Assembly (NCBI GenBank): GCA_947500775.1
Contig: CANMTD010000001.1
Span: forward strand, 372,001 to 436,000
Length of the DNA: 64,000 nucleotides
Direction of reading: 5' to 3'
Source of the DNA: an uncultured Paracoccaceae bacterium
GTDB taxonomy: Bacteria; Pseudomonadota; Alphaproteobacteria; Rhodobacterales; Rhodobacteraceae
Shown: piece by piece, positions 16,970-24,711 of the stretch
Numbering within the stretch: position 1 is the stretch's first letter
How the letters are laid out: each line of letters starts with the position of its first letter
Position numbers and translations under genes: made by a program
The notes under the pieces: generated by a model
What the model was told of the DNA's origin: nothing
Database searches by the model: none
What the model saw: the letters and a program-made list of their open reading frames with translations, nothing else

Positions 16970-19414
16970 TCAGGCTTTCAGCCGTAAATTCGGCGAGTCC
17001 CACAGCGGCCCGTCGGGCTGGACGGTTGCGCCGGTGCGTTGCCCGAATATCTCGACCTCCAGCCGGGTGCCGGGGGTGGCCAGATCGGCCCGGACCATGC
17101 CCAATGCGATCGAGGCACCGACCCGGTACCCCCACCCGCCCGAGGTGGTTTCGCCGACCACCCGGTCGCCGTGCCAAAGGGTCGACATATAGGGGGCGTC
17201 GTGTTCGCCCGCGTCGACGATCAGCGTCACGAACCGTTTGGCAACCCCGCGTTGCCGTTCAGCCATCAGGGCGGCTTTGCCCGGGAAATCCTGTGGCTTG
17301 TCCAGCCTGACGAAACGGTCCAGCCCGCCCTCAAGCAAGGAATAATCCGTCGACAGATCGCCCTTCCACGCGCGATAGCCCTTTTCCAGCCGCAGGCTGT
17401 TCAGCGCGAACATGCCAAAGGGTTTGGCGCCTGCATCAATCACGGCCTGATGGATCGCGGGGATATCGGCCATGGGCGCGTGGATTTCCCAGCCCAGTTC
17501 CCCGGCAAAACTGACGCGGACCAGCATCGCCTGACAGCCCGCTACCCTGGCGGGTTGGACGCTAAGCCAGCCTTTGGCCAGATCGCCGTCCGATATCGCC
17601 GCCAGCAGATCGCGCGACTGCGGGCCGCTGACGATCAGGGTGGAATAATCGGCGGTGGCGTCCTGCAGGGTCAGCCCGGCAGGCAGGTTTCTGGCCAGCA
17701 GTTCAAAGTCGTGCCATTGCGCCGCGGCTGCGGTGATCAGCGTGAAATCATCCTCGGCGTGACGGATGACCGACATTTCGGTCAGGATGCGGCCACGGGC
17801 ATCCGGGAAATAGGCCAGCGTGATCCGGTCCTGCCGGGGCAGGGTGCCCGCGATTTTGGACAGCAGGAAATCCGCAGCGCCTGCGCCGCGCAGGAAAAAC
17901 CGCGAAAACCCGGGCAGGTCCAGCACGCCGACGTGATCGCGCACCGCGTGGCATTCTTCGCGCACGCGCGGTTCCCACGGGCCCGACCGCGCCCATGTCT
18001 GGGTGCCCTCGTGCGAGGTGTCGTCGCCCGGCCCCGCGAACCAGTTGGCCCGTTCCCAGCCGTTATAGGCGCCGAACTGGGCCCCCGCATCACGCAGGCG
18101 GTCGTGCACGGGAGAGAGCTTTTTGCCCCGGCCCGCCGGCCATGCGTGATGCGGGAAGTGCATGGCATATTCGTGACCGTAGGTCTCCATGCCTTTCTGC
18201 ATGCTGAAATCATCATCGGCGTAACCGGTATAACGGCGCGGGTCGCAGGCCCACATGTCCCATTCGGTTTCGCCGTGCATGACCCATTCGGCGGCCACCT
18301 TGCCCGCACCGCCGCCCTGCGCGATGCCGAAGGTGAAGGAATGCGCCTCGTACGCATTGGGCACGCCGGGCATCGGCCCGATCATCGGCAGACCGTCGGG
18401 GGCATAGGGGATCGGGCCGTTGATCACCCGGTTCACGCCCTGGGTGCCCAGCATCGGCACGCGGGCCATCGCATCCTCGATATACCATTCCAGCCGGTCC
18501 AGATCGTCGGGATACAGCTGGAAACTGAAATCTTCGGGCATCGGATCATCGGGCGTGACCCAATGCGCGCGGCAGTTGCGCTCATAGGGGCCAAGGTTCA
18601 GCCCGTTCTTGTCCTGCCGCAGGTAATAGCTGGTATCGACATCGCGCAGGATCGGCAGTTTGCGGCCGTTTTCGCGGGTCCATGCGGCCAGTTCGGGGAT
18701 TTCCTCGGTCAGGAAATACTGGTGGCTCATCACCACCGCAGGCACCCGCCGCCCGCCAAAGGGACGGAACCATTCGCCGACGCGCTGGGCGTAATACCCG
18801 GCGGCGTTGACGATTTTTTCACAGCGGATGTCGCCCTTTTCGGTGTGTACGATCCATTCGGCGCCATCGCGGCTGACACCGGTGGCGGGGGTGAAGCGCA
18901 GGATTTGCGCCCCCAGATCGCGCGCGCCCTTGGCCATGGCCTGGGTCAATTGCGCAGGGTCGATATCGCCGTCCAGCGGGTCCCAAAGACCGCCCTCAAG
19001 ATCGTGCAGCTCCATGAAGGGGTGATGCTGCAACAGCTCTTGCGGGGTCAGCACATCCATCTGCAGGCCCTGATACCGGCCCATCCCGGCGACGCGTTCA
19101 AACTCCATCATCCGGTCTTTGGAATGGCCGACCCGCACCGATCCGGTGACGTGGTAATTCATCGGGTAACCGACGTCATCGGCCAGCGTGCGGTACATTT
19201 CCAGCCCGTAGCGCTGCATGTTCATGACCGCCCAAGAGCCGCTGAAATTCGGACAGTTCCCGGCGGCGTGCCATGTGCTGCCTGCGGTCAGTTCGTTCTT
19301 TTCCAGCAGCACGCAATCGGTCCACCCGGCGCGGGCCAGATGATACAGGATTGAGACGCCGACCACGCCACCACCGATGATGACAACGCGCGCGGTCGAA
19401 GGAAGATCGGCCAT
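16970..19414 (-). CDS. FAD-dependent oxidoreductase fused to GcvT domain, dimethylglycine/sarcosine dehydrogenase-like (paralogue 2)
   Basis: Also 814 residues and built the same way: VVIIGGGVVG at 10-19, STWHAAG with His49 as the predicted flavinylation site, and a GcvT-type C-terminal half ending NLRLKA. It differs clearly from paralogue 1 after the FAD site (NCPNFSGSWAVMNMQRYG against LIAQLRATKNMTRLAKY), so substrate preference probably differs. Lies between the XRE-cupin regulator gene (10-base gap) and paralogue 1. Both are cytoplasmic, with no signal peptide. They may act on successive methylated amines from choline or glycine betaine breakdown (inference). Confidence 0.84.
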   Translation of the reverse strand: MADLPSTARVVIIGGGVVGVSILYHLARAGWTDCVLLEKNELTAGSTWHAAGNCPNFSGSWAVMNMQRYGLEMYRTLADDVGYPMNYHVTGSVRVGHSKDRMMEFERVAGMGRYQGLQMDVLTPQELLQHHPFMELHDLEGGLWDPLDGDIDPAQLTQAMAKGARDLGAQILRFTPATGVSRDGAEWIVHTEKGDIRCEKIVNAAGYYAQRVGEWFRPFGGRRVPAVVMSHQYFLTEEIPELAAWTRENGRKLPILRDVDTSYYLRQDKNGLNLGPYERNCRAHWVTPDDPMPEDFSFQLYPDDLDRLEWYIEDAMARVPMLGTQGVNRVINGPIPYAPDGLPMIGPMPGVPNAYEAHSFTFGIAQGGGAGKVAAEWVMHGETEWDMWACDPRRYTGYADDDFSMQKGMETYGHEYAMHFPHHAWPAGRGKKLSPVHDRLRDAGAQFGAYNGWERANWFAGPGDDTSHEGTQTWARSGPWEPRVREECHAVRDHVGVLDLPGFSRFFLRGAGAADFLLSKIAGTLPRQDRITLAYFPDARGRILTEMSVIRHAEDDFTLITAAAAQWHDFELLARNLPAGLTLQDATADYSTLIVSGPQSRDLLAAISDGDLAKGWLSVQPARVAGCQAMLVRVSFAGELGWEIHAPMADIPAIHQAVIDAGAKPFGMFALNSLRLEKGYRAWKGDLSTDYSLLEGGLDRFVRLDKPQDFPGKAALMAERQRGVAKRFVTLIVDAGEHDAPYMSTLWHGDRVVGETTSGGWGYRVGASIALGMVRADLATPGTRLEVEIFGQRTGATVQPDGPLWDSPNLRLKA

Positions 19415-19424
19415 GGTGAAATCC

Positions 19425-19979
19425 TTAGTAGACGGGGGGTGAGATCACCCAGATGGCAACGGCGGGTTCGGCATAGGGGTTGGCCCAGCGATAGGTCTGC
19501 CCGCGCACGCGGAAACTGTCGCCGGCGGTGATGGTAAAGGCGTCGTCGTCCAGCCAGACGTCCAGCTTTCCCGATACCAGATAGGCCAGTTCCTGCGTTT
19601 CGCGGGCGATGGGGCTGGTGCGTTTCGATCCGGGTTGAAAGGTGGAATGGATCACCTCGAAACTGTCGGTCAGATCGGGCGACAACAGGGTTTCGATCAG
19701 CCCGCTGTCATATTCGCCCACCACCCGCCGGGCCCCGGCGCGCACGATGCGGCCCTTTTCATCCTCGGGGGCGTCGGTATCGCCGAAGAACAGCGACAGC
19801 GGCACGTCGAAAAGGCGGGCCATGTCCTGAAGGTCGCTCATCCGGGGGGTGGAAATGTCGCGTTCGATCTGGCTGAGCCAGCCCACCGATTTGTCCAGCG
19901 CCACGGACAGTTCCTCCAGCGTCATGCCGCGCAGTTTGCGCAGGGATCGCAGATCGGCACCAAGGGTTTTCGACGACAT
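19425..19979 (-). CDS. XRE-family regulator with C-terminal cupin domain
   Basis: 184 residues: an N-terminal helix-turn-helix (about 8-62; LRSLRKLRGMTLEELSVALDKSVGWLSQIE, given in part) and a C-terminal cupin_2 barrel (about 105-180; ETQELAYLVSGKLDVWL, GDSFRVRGQTYRWAN) that probably binds a small effector. Members of this class often control amine or amino-acid catabolism. First gene of an operon with the two FAD-GcvT dehydrogenases, and TTTCACG half-sites lie directly upstream, which suggests autoregulation of the operon. Confidence 0.85.
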   Translation of the reverse strand: MSSKTLGADLRSLRKLRGMTLEELSVALDKSVGWLSQIERDISTPRMSDLQDMARLFDVPLSLFFGDTDAPEDEKGRIVRAGARRVVGEYDSGLIETLLSPDLTDSFEVIHSTFQPGSKRTSPIARETQELAYLVSGKLDVWLDDDAFTITAGDSFRVRGQTYRWANPYAEPAVAIWVISPPVY

Positions 19980-20015
19980 GGGAGAGACTCACGATCATGA
20001 AATTATGACCGTAAA

Positions 20016-20055
20016 TTTCACGGGCATTCGTGAAAAAGTCAAAGCTTTTTTCACG
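20016..20055. promoter_or_regulatory. TTTCACG operator cluster upstream of the XRE-cupin operon
   Basis: TTTCACG (20016-20022) and CGTGAAA (20029-20035) form a perfect 7-bp inverted repeat with a 6-base spacer. A third copy, TTTCACG, follows at 20049-20055. The cluster lies 37-76 bp upstream of the regulator start codon and before the soeC stop codon, where an XRE autoregulator would bind. The A/T runs on either side of AAGTCAAAGCTT also allow a second imperfect palindrome. Confidence 0.55.
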
Positions 20056-20072
20056 GGGTCATGGCGTATTTT

Positions 20073-20945
20073 TCAGCGCTTGCCGTAATACAGGCCGACG
20101 ACGTGCTCGGCTTCGGCAAAAAACAACCAGCGGGCGGCGAAAACGCCGGTCAGATGGGACAGAACCGCGATCAATGCCACGACATGGCTGTGGCTGAGCA
20201 TCAGCAGGATGGCGGGCACCAGCGACATGCACAACAGGGCGATGACCCGCAGGCGCGCGGCATGTTTGCGCCCCACAACATAGACCATTTCGGTTAACAG
20301 ATAATTGCCGCCGGTGTGGGGCGGTTCGAACAGGCGGACCTTGCCGATGAAGCCCAGCCCGGTTGCGGTTTCCATCGTCGATCCGCGTTTGGCAAAACGC
20401 CCGTCGCCCAGCCACCACGCGGCGACCTGCACCCCGCCCGCCAGCAACAGCAACACGATGGCCGCCGTCACCTGACCGGCCAGCAACGCGCCGCCCGCAA
20501 TCGACAGCGCCAGAAACAGGGCCGAGGTGATCGGATGGTTCCAGCGCGGCACGGTTTCCAGCTGGGCATAGATCATCGAGGTCGCAAACACCGTCAGCAG
20601 GCTGAGCGCCGCGCCGATCACGCCCAATGCGGACCACTGCACGCCCAGAAAGACCGTACCGATGGCGTAAAGCCCCATGGTGATCAGGGCCGCGACCGAC
20701 AGCACCGCTTCGCGGCTGAGCCAGCTGCTGCGCCACTGCGAAAACGCCTTGAGCGCGTTCTTGGGATTGCCCAGATGAAAGGTCGAGGCGACCAGCCCGC
20801 CCACCGCCAGCGCATAGGCGATGAAAAAGAACACGAAGGCCACCCAGCCGGTCACGTCGGGTCGGCCGATGCCCAGCCAGGCCAACAGGCCGAACCCCAG
20901 TCCGGACAGGGCGGTAAACAGGATGACAGAGGGGGCAGGATGCAT
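20073..20945 (-). CDS. soeC: Sulfite:quinone dehydrogenase membrane anchor (DmsC/NrfD-like)
   Basis: 290-residue polytopic membrane protein of the DmsC anchor family, with about eight hydrophobic segments and the conserved STFHLGNPKNALKAFSQWRSSWLSRE stretch (quoted in part: FHLGNP, SWLSRE). It anchors the SoeAB module to the cytoplasmic membrane and passes electrons to quinone. Start overlaps the soeB stop (TGATG). Last gene of the cluster. Called SoeC rather than DmsC because the catalytic subunit has no Tat signal and xsc/tauR are next door. Confidence 0.8.
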   Translation of the reverse strand: MHPAPSVILFTALSGLGFGLLAWLGIGRPDVTGWVAFVFFFIAYALAVGGLVASTFHLGNPKNALKAFSQWRSSWLSREAVLSVAALITMGLYAIGTVFLGVQWSALGVIGAALSLLTVFATSMIYAQLETVPRWNHPITSALFLALSIAGGALLAGQVTAAIVLLLLAGGVQVAAWWLGDGRFAKRGSTMETATGLGFIGKVRLFEPPHTGGNYLLTEMVYVVGRKHAARLRVIALLCMSLVPAILLMLSHSHVVALIAVLSHLTGVFAARWLFFAEAEHVVGLYYGKR

Positions 20946-21691
20946 CAGAGCCGCTCCAGTGTTTTGTCAAGCCAGCCGAGAAACCCCTTGGGTTCTTCGG
21001 CGACCGGGGCCAGCAGGGGGGCCAGGATGTCGATTTCGCCCCCGGTGTCCTTGGGCCGCGGGGGCAGGTATTTGTTGACCGGCCGGGTGCCCAGTTCGGG
21101 CATCAGATCCATGCCGCCGCGATCGGCGACCAACTGGCTGACGGCGCTGTCCGGATCGCCCAGATCGCCGAAATGGCGGGCACCGGCGGGGCATGTGCGC
21201 ACGCAGGCGGGCAGGCGATCCTCTTGCGGCAGGTTTTCATTGTAGATGCGGTCGACGCAAAGCGTGCATTTCTTCATCACGCCCGCCGCCCGGTCCAGCT
21301 CGCGCGCGCCGTAGGGGCAGGCCCAGGCGCACAGCCCGCAGCCGATACAGGCGTCTTCGTTGACCAGAACGATGCCATCCTCGGCGCGTTTGTAACTGGC
21401 CCCGGTGGGGCAGACGGTGACGCAGGGCGCATCGTCGCAATGCAGGCAGGATTTGGGGAAATGCACGGTCTGGGCCGCGCCCTGATCCGGCTGCACCTCG
21501 AAGCTGTGGACCCGGTTCAGGAAGGTCCCCGAGGGGGTGCCGCCGTATGGGTCCTGATCGGACAGGGGCACGCCGTAGTTTTCGGTGTTCCAGCCCTTGC
21601 AGCTGATCACGCAAGCGTGGCAGCCGACGCAGGTGTCCAGGTCGATCACCAGGCCCAGTTTTCTGTCGGTTTTATCGGGGAGATCGGTCAT
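20945..21691 (-). CDS. soeB: Sulfite:quinone dehydrogenase iron-sulfur subunit (DmsB-like)
   Basis: 248 residues with four 4Fe-4S ferredoxin-type Cys clusters: CVGCHACVISC near the start, then CLHCDDAPCVTVC, CIGCGLCAWAC and KKCTLC...ACVRTC. It carries electrons from SoeA to the membrane anchor. GAGGTGA stands ten bases before the ATG. It is separated from soeA by a 68-bp spacer that contains a phased GTACA repeat array and so may have its own control point. Confidence 0.83.
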   Translation of the reverse strand: MTDLPDKTDRKLGLVIDLDTCVGCHACVISCKGWNTENYGVPLSDQDPYGGTPSGTFLNRVHSFEVQPDQGAAQTVHFPKSCLHCDDAPCVTVCPTGASYKRAEDGIVLVNEDACIGCGLCAWACPYGARELDRAAGVMKKCTLCVDRIYNENLPQEDRLPACVRTCPAGARHFGDLGDPDSAVSQLVADRGGMDLMPELGTRPVNKYLPPRPKDTGGEIDILAPLLAPVAEEPKGFLGWLDKTLERL

Positions 21692-21710
21692 TTTTTACCA
21701 GTCACCTCGC

Positions 21711-21737
21711 GTACAGAAGGCGTACACATGTTGTACA
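21711..21737 (+). repeat. Array of three GTACA repeats at exact 11-bp spacing (copy A)
   Basis: GTACA at 21711, 21722 and 21733, one per helical turn, in the 68-bp spacer between soeA and soeB. A near-identical array lies at 37401-37427 between livG and livH. The two align without gaps over 29 bases with 21 or so identities, and both continue into ACG followed by TTGTGC. Direct repeats at 11 bp resemble sites of OmpR/PhoB-type regulators, but no known motif is matched. Confidence 0.6.
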
Positions 21738-21759
21738 TACGTTTTGTGCAGGGGGCGGA

Positions 21760-24603
21760 TCATTTGCCGACCTTCCATGCCAGTGATCCGGGCCCCTGAC
21801 CGACGGGCGAGGCGATCGGATCGAAGGCCGGTTGGCTTTGATCCGGCGGGTCGGCCTTTTCGATGCGCACGCGCAGGTCGAACCATGCGGCCTGACCGGT
21901 TACCGGGTCGGAATTGGCCCAGCGCAGCCCGTCGCCTTTGGGCGGCAGCAATTCGTGGATCAGATGGTTCAGCAGGAAACCGCGCGTCGCCTCGGGCGCT
22001 GTTTCGTCCAGCGCCCAGGCGCCCTTGCGTTTGCCGATGGCGTTCCACGTCCAGACGGTATTGTCGTTCAGCGCGGCCTGAAGCGCCACGGGCACCACGA
22101 TTGCCCCATGCGGCGAGGTCACGCGCGCCCAGTCGCCGTCGGCAAACCCGTGCTGGTTCCAGAGTTTGCTGGGCAGATACAGCGGGTTCTGCCCGTGGAT
22201 CTGGCGCAGCCAGGCGTTCTGGCTGCCCCAGCTGTGATACATCGCCATCGGGCGCTGGGTCAGCGCGTGGACGGGGTAGTCTGCGTCGCCTGCGGTGCTG
22301 TCGGTCCAGATCGGCAAAGGCTCCATCGCCGCGCGGACCCGGTCGCGCAGGTGGTCGGGCGGCTGGCGATCGCCGTGGCCTTCGGCGGCCAGCTGGAACT
22401 TGCGCATCGGTTCGACGTAGAGTTGGAAGAGATAGGGCTGCGGCGTGTCATAAAGGCCCATGCCCACGGCCCAGTCCTGATAGGCCCTGTTCCAGGGTTT
22501 GTAGTATGACGCCTCGGCCGGGATATGTTCGACGAAGAACCCGCCGTTTTCAATGTATTTGTCCAGTTGTTCGGGGTTCGGTGACCCGCGCCCGACGGCA
22601 TGGCCGTCGTCCGACGTCCCACCCACCCCCGAACCTTCGGGGGGCAGGCGCCAGCCGGCCAGCGGGCCGATGCCGGGTTTGCGTTGGTGGTTGACGATAT
22701 AGTCGCCGTAATCGGCGTATTTCGCGCTGCCGTCGTCGTTGATGAAGCCCGGCAGTTCCAGCCGCGCGCCCAGATCGCAGAGCACCGACTGAAACCCGCG
22801 CACGTCGCGGTCGGGTTCGATCACCGGCCAGCGGATGGCGTCGGCGGCGGCATCGGCTTCGCAGATCGGGCGGTCCAGCAGGCTGATGCAGTCGTGGCGT
22901 TCCAGATAGGTGGTGTCGGGCAGCACCAGATCGGCATAGGCGACCATTTCCGAGCTGTAGGCATCGGAATAGATGATGTTGGGGATCACATAGTCGCCGT
23001 TGGCATCGGTGTCGGTCAGCATGTCGATCACGCCGCGCGTGTTCATCGAACTGTTCCACGCCATATTGGCCATATACAGGAACAGCGTGTCGATCTTATA
23101 GGGATCGCCCGCATGGGCGTTGCTGATGACCATATGCATCAGCCCATGCGCCGACATCGGGTTTTCCCAAGTAAAGGCCTTGTCGATGCGGGCGGGGGTG
23201 CCGTCGTCCCTGAGGGCCAGATCATCGGGGCCCTGCACGAACCCCAGATGCGGCCCGTCCAGCGGCAGGTCGGGTCTGGCGTGGCAATGCGGGGTGGGGT
23301 GCGCCTCGGGCGGTTTGGGGTAGGGCGGTTTGAAGCGGAAGCCGCCCGGAACCTCGACGCTGCCCAGAAGGATTTGCAGGATGTGCAGGGCGCGGCAGGT
23401 CTGGAAGCCGTTGGCATGGGCGCTGATGCCGCGCATGGCGTGAAAGCTGACCGGGCGGCCGGTCATTTCGCTATGTTCCTCGCCCCGGAAATCGGTCCAC
23501 TTGATCGGCAGGGTGATTGCCTGTTCAAAGGCGACATGGGCCAGTTCGGCGGCGATGCGGCGGATGGTATCGGCGGGGATGCCGCAGCGGTCGGCCACCG
23601 CATCGGGGGCGTAATCGGGGGACAGGTAGGTTTCGGCCAGCTGGTGGAATACCGGCCGGTGGCTGATGCCGCCCTTGCGCCATGTGCCCGCCAGATCGGG
23701 TTTCACGCCCTTCCGGTCAAAGGCTGCGGGTTTGCCGGTGGTCCGGTCGATGACCAGCGGCTTGCCCGCGTCATCGCGCAGGAACAGCCCATAGTCGGGC
23801 GCGGCGGGGTCCGAATTCAGCAGAACCGGCGCGTTGGTATATTGCGCCAGATAGTGCAGATCGATCTTGCCCGCCTTCAGCAGCTCGTGGATCAGCGCCA
23901 TGATGAACAGCCCGTCGGTGCCCGGCGTGATGCCCAGCCATTCGTCGGCAACGGCGTTATAGCCCGAGCGGATCGGGTTGACCCCGACCACCTTGGCCCC
24001 GCGCGCCTTGAGCTTGCCCAGACCCATCTTGATCGGGTTGCTGTCGTGGTCTTCGGCGACCCCGAACAGCATGAACATCTTGGTGTGGTCCCAGTCGGGT
24101 TGCCCGAATTCCCAGAAGGCGCCGCCCATCGTATAGATGCCAGCGGCGGCCATGTTCACCGAACAGAACCCGCCATGGGCGGCATAGTTGGGGGTGCCGA
24201 AGTTCTGGGCCCAGAAGCTGGTGAAGGACTGCGACTGGTCGCGGCCGGTGAAGAACGCCAGTTTCGAGGGATCGTTCTTGCGCAGGGGGGCAAGGGTTTT
24301 GGTGGCGATCTGCAGTGCCTCGTCCCATGAGATTTCTTCGAATTGTCCCGATCCGCGCGGACCCACGCGTTTCAGCGGCGCGCGCAGGCGCGATGGTGCG
24401 TTGACCTGCATGATGCCCGCGCTGCCCTTGGCACAGAGCACGCCCTTGTTGATCGGGTGATCGCGGTTGCCTTCGATATAGGCGACCTTGCCGTCCTTGA
24501 GGTGGACGTTGATGCCGCAGCGGCAGGCGCACATGTAGCAGGTGGTCTTGCGCACCTCGTCCGAGACTTTGGGCGAGAGGTTCAGCTTTGGGGCGGATGT
24601 CAT
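21760..24603 (-). CDS. soeA: Sulfite:quinone dehydrogenase molybdopterin catalytic subunit
   Basis: 947-residue molybdopterin oxidoreductase of the DMSO-reductase superfamily. The N-terminal [4Fe-4S] binding residues are C22, C25, C29 and C57, followed by the bis-MGD domains and a C-terminal molydopterin-dinucleotide-binding domain (about 770-900). There is no twin-arginine signal, so the active site should face the cytoplasm, as in characterised SoeABC. Context supports sulfite oxidation: xsc, which releases sulfite, is immediately upstream and tauR precedes that. A polysulfide- or DMSO-reductase-like role is the alternative, less likely without Tat export. Confidence 0.82.
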   Translation of the reverse strand: MTSAPKLNLSPKVSDEVRKTTCYMCACRCGINVHLKDGKVAYIEGNRDHPINKGVLCAKGSAGIMQVNAPSRLRAPLKRVGPRGSGQFEEISWDEALQIATKTLAPLRKNDPSKLAFFTGRDQSQSFTSFWAQNFGTPNYAAHGGFCSVNMAAAGIYTMGGAFWEFGQPDWDHTKMFMLFGVAEDHDSNPIKMGLGKLKARGAKVVGVNPIRSGYNAVADEWLGITPGTDGLFIMALIHELLKAGKIDLHYLAQYTNAPVLLNSDPAAPDYGLFLRDDAGKPLVIDRTTGKPAAFDRKGVKPDLAGTWRKGGISHRPVFHQLAETYLSPDYAPDAVADRCGIPADTIRRIAAELAHVAFEQAITLPIKWTDFRGEEHSEMTGRPVSFHAMRGISAHANGFQTCRALHILQILLGSVEVPGGFRFKPPYPKPPEAHPTPHCHARPDLPLDGPHLGFVQGPDDLALRDDGTPARIDKAFTWENPMSAHGLMHMVISNAHAGDPYKIDTLFLYMANMAWNSSMNTRGVIDMLTDTDANGDYVIPNIIYSDAYSSEMVAYADLVLPDTTYLERHDCISLLDRPICEADAAADAIRWPVIEPDRDVRGFQSVLCDLGARLELPGFINDDGSAKYADYGDYIVNHQRKPGIGPLAGWRLPPEGSGVGGTSDDGHAVGRGSPNPEQLDKYIENGGFFVEHIPAEASYYKPWNRAYQDWAVGMGLYDTPQPYLFQLYVEPMRKFQLAAEGHGDRQPPDHLRDRVRAAMEPLPIWTDSTAGDADYPVHALTQRPMAMYHSWGSQNAWLRQIHGQNPLYLPSKLWNQHGFADGDWARVTSPHGAIVVPVALQAALNDNTVWTWNAIGKRKGAWALDETAPEATRGFLLNHLIHELLPPKGDGLRWANSDPVTGQAAWFDLRVRIEKADPPDQSQPAFDPIASPVGQGPGSLAWKVGK

Positions 24604-24657
24604 CGCGGCGGTCTCATTCCTGCGGGGCGGGCGGAACCGGGACGGTTCGGCTGTGGT

Positions 24658-24691
24658 GGTCCGGCCAGCACGCGGGGGGGCTGGCCGGACC
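24658..24691. terminator. 12-bp perfect hairpin between xsc and soeA
   Basis: GGTCCGGCCAGC (24658-24669) pairs with GCTGGCCGGACC (24680-24691) across a 10-base loop, 20 bases past the xsc stop on the minus strand. The T-rich run (TTTCTTT) lies on the plus-strand exit side, so for xsc transcripts the run comes before the stem. It may attenuate xsc-soe read-through or stabilise the xsc 3' end. Confidence 0.55.
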
Positions 24692-24711
24692 TTTCTTTGG
24701 CGGGCGCTGGC

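Noticed and set aside
14854-19354. Long plus-strand frames (703 and 771 codons) opposite the two FAD-GcvT genes
   Set aside because: Same antisense effect; no start-site signals or homology, and the minus-strand products are complete, well-known folds.
22600-24330. 576-codon plus-strand frame opposite soeA
   Set aside because: Antisense shadow of the molybdoenzyme gene with no domain content.
20945-24603. Calling the molybdoenzyme a DMSO reductase (DmsABC)
   Set aside because: The subunits resemble DmsABC, but the catalytic subunit has no twin-arginine signal and the neighbours are xsc and tauR, which favours cytoplasmic sulfite oxidation.
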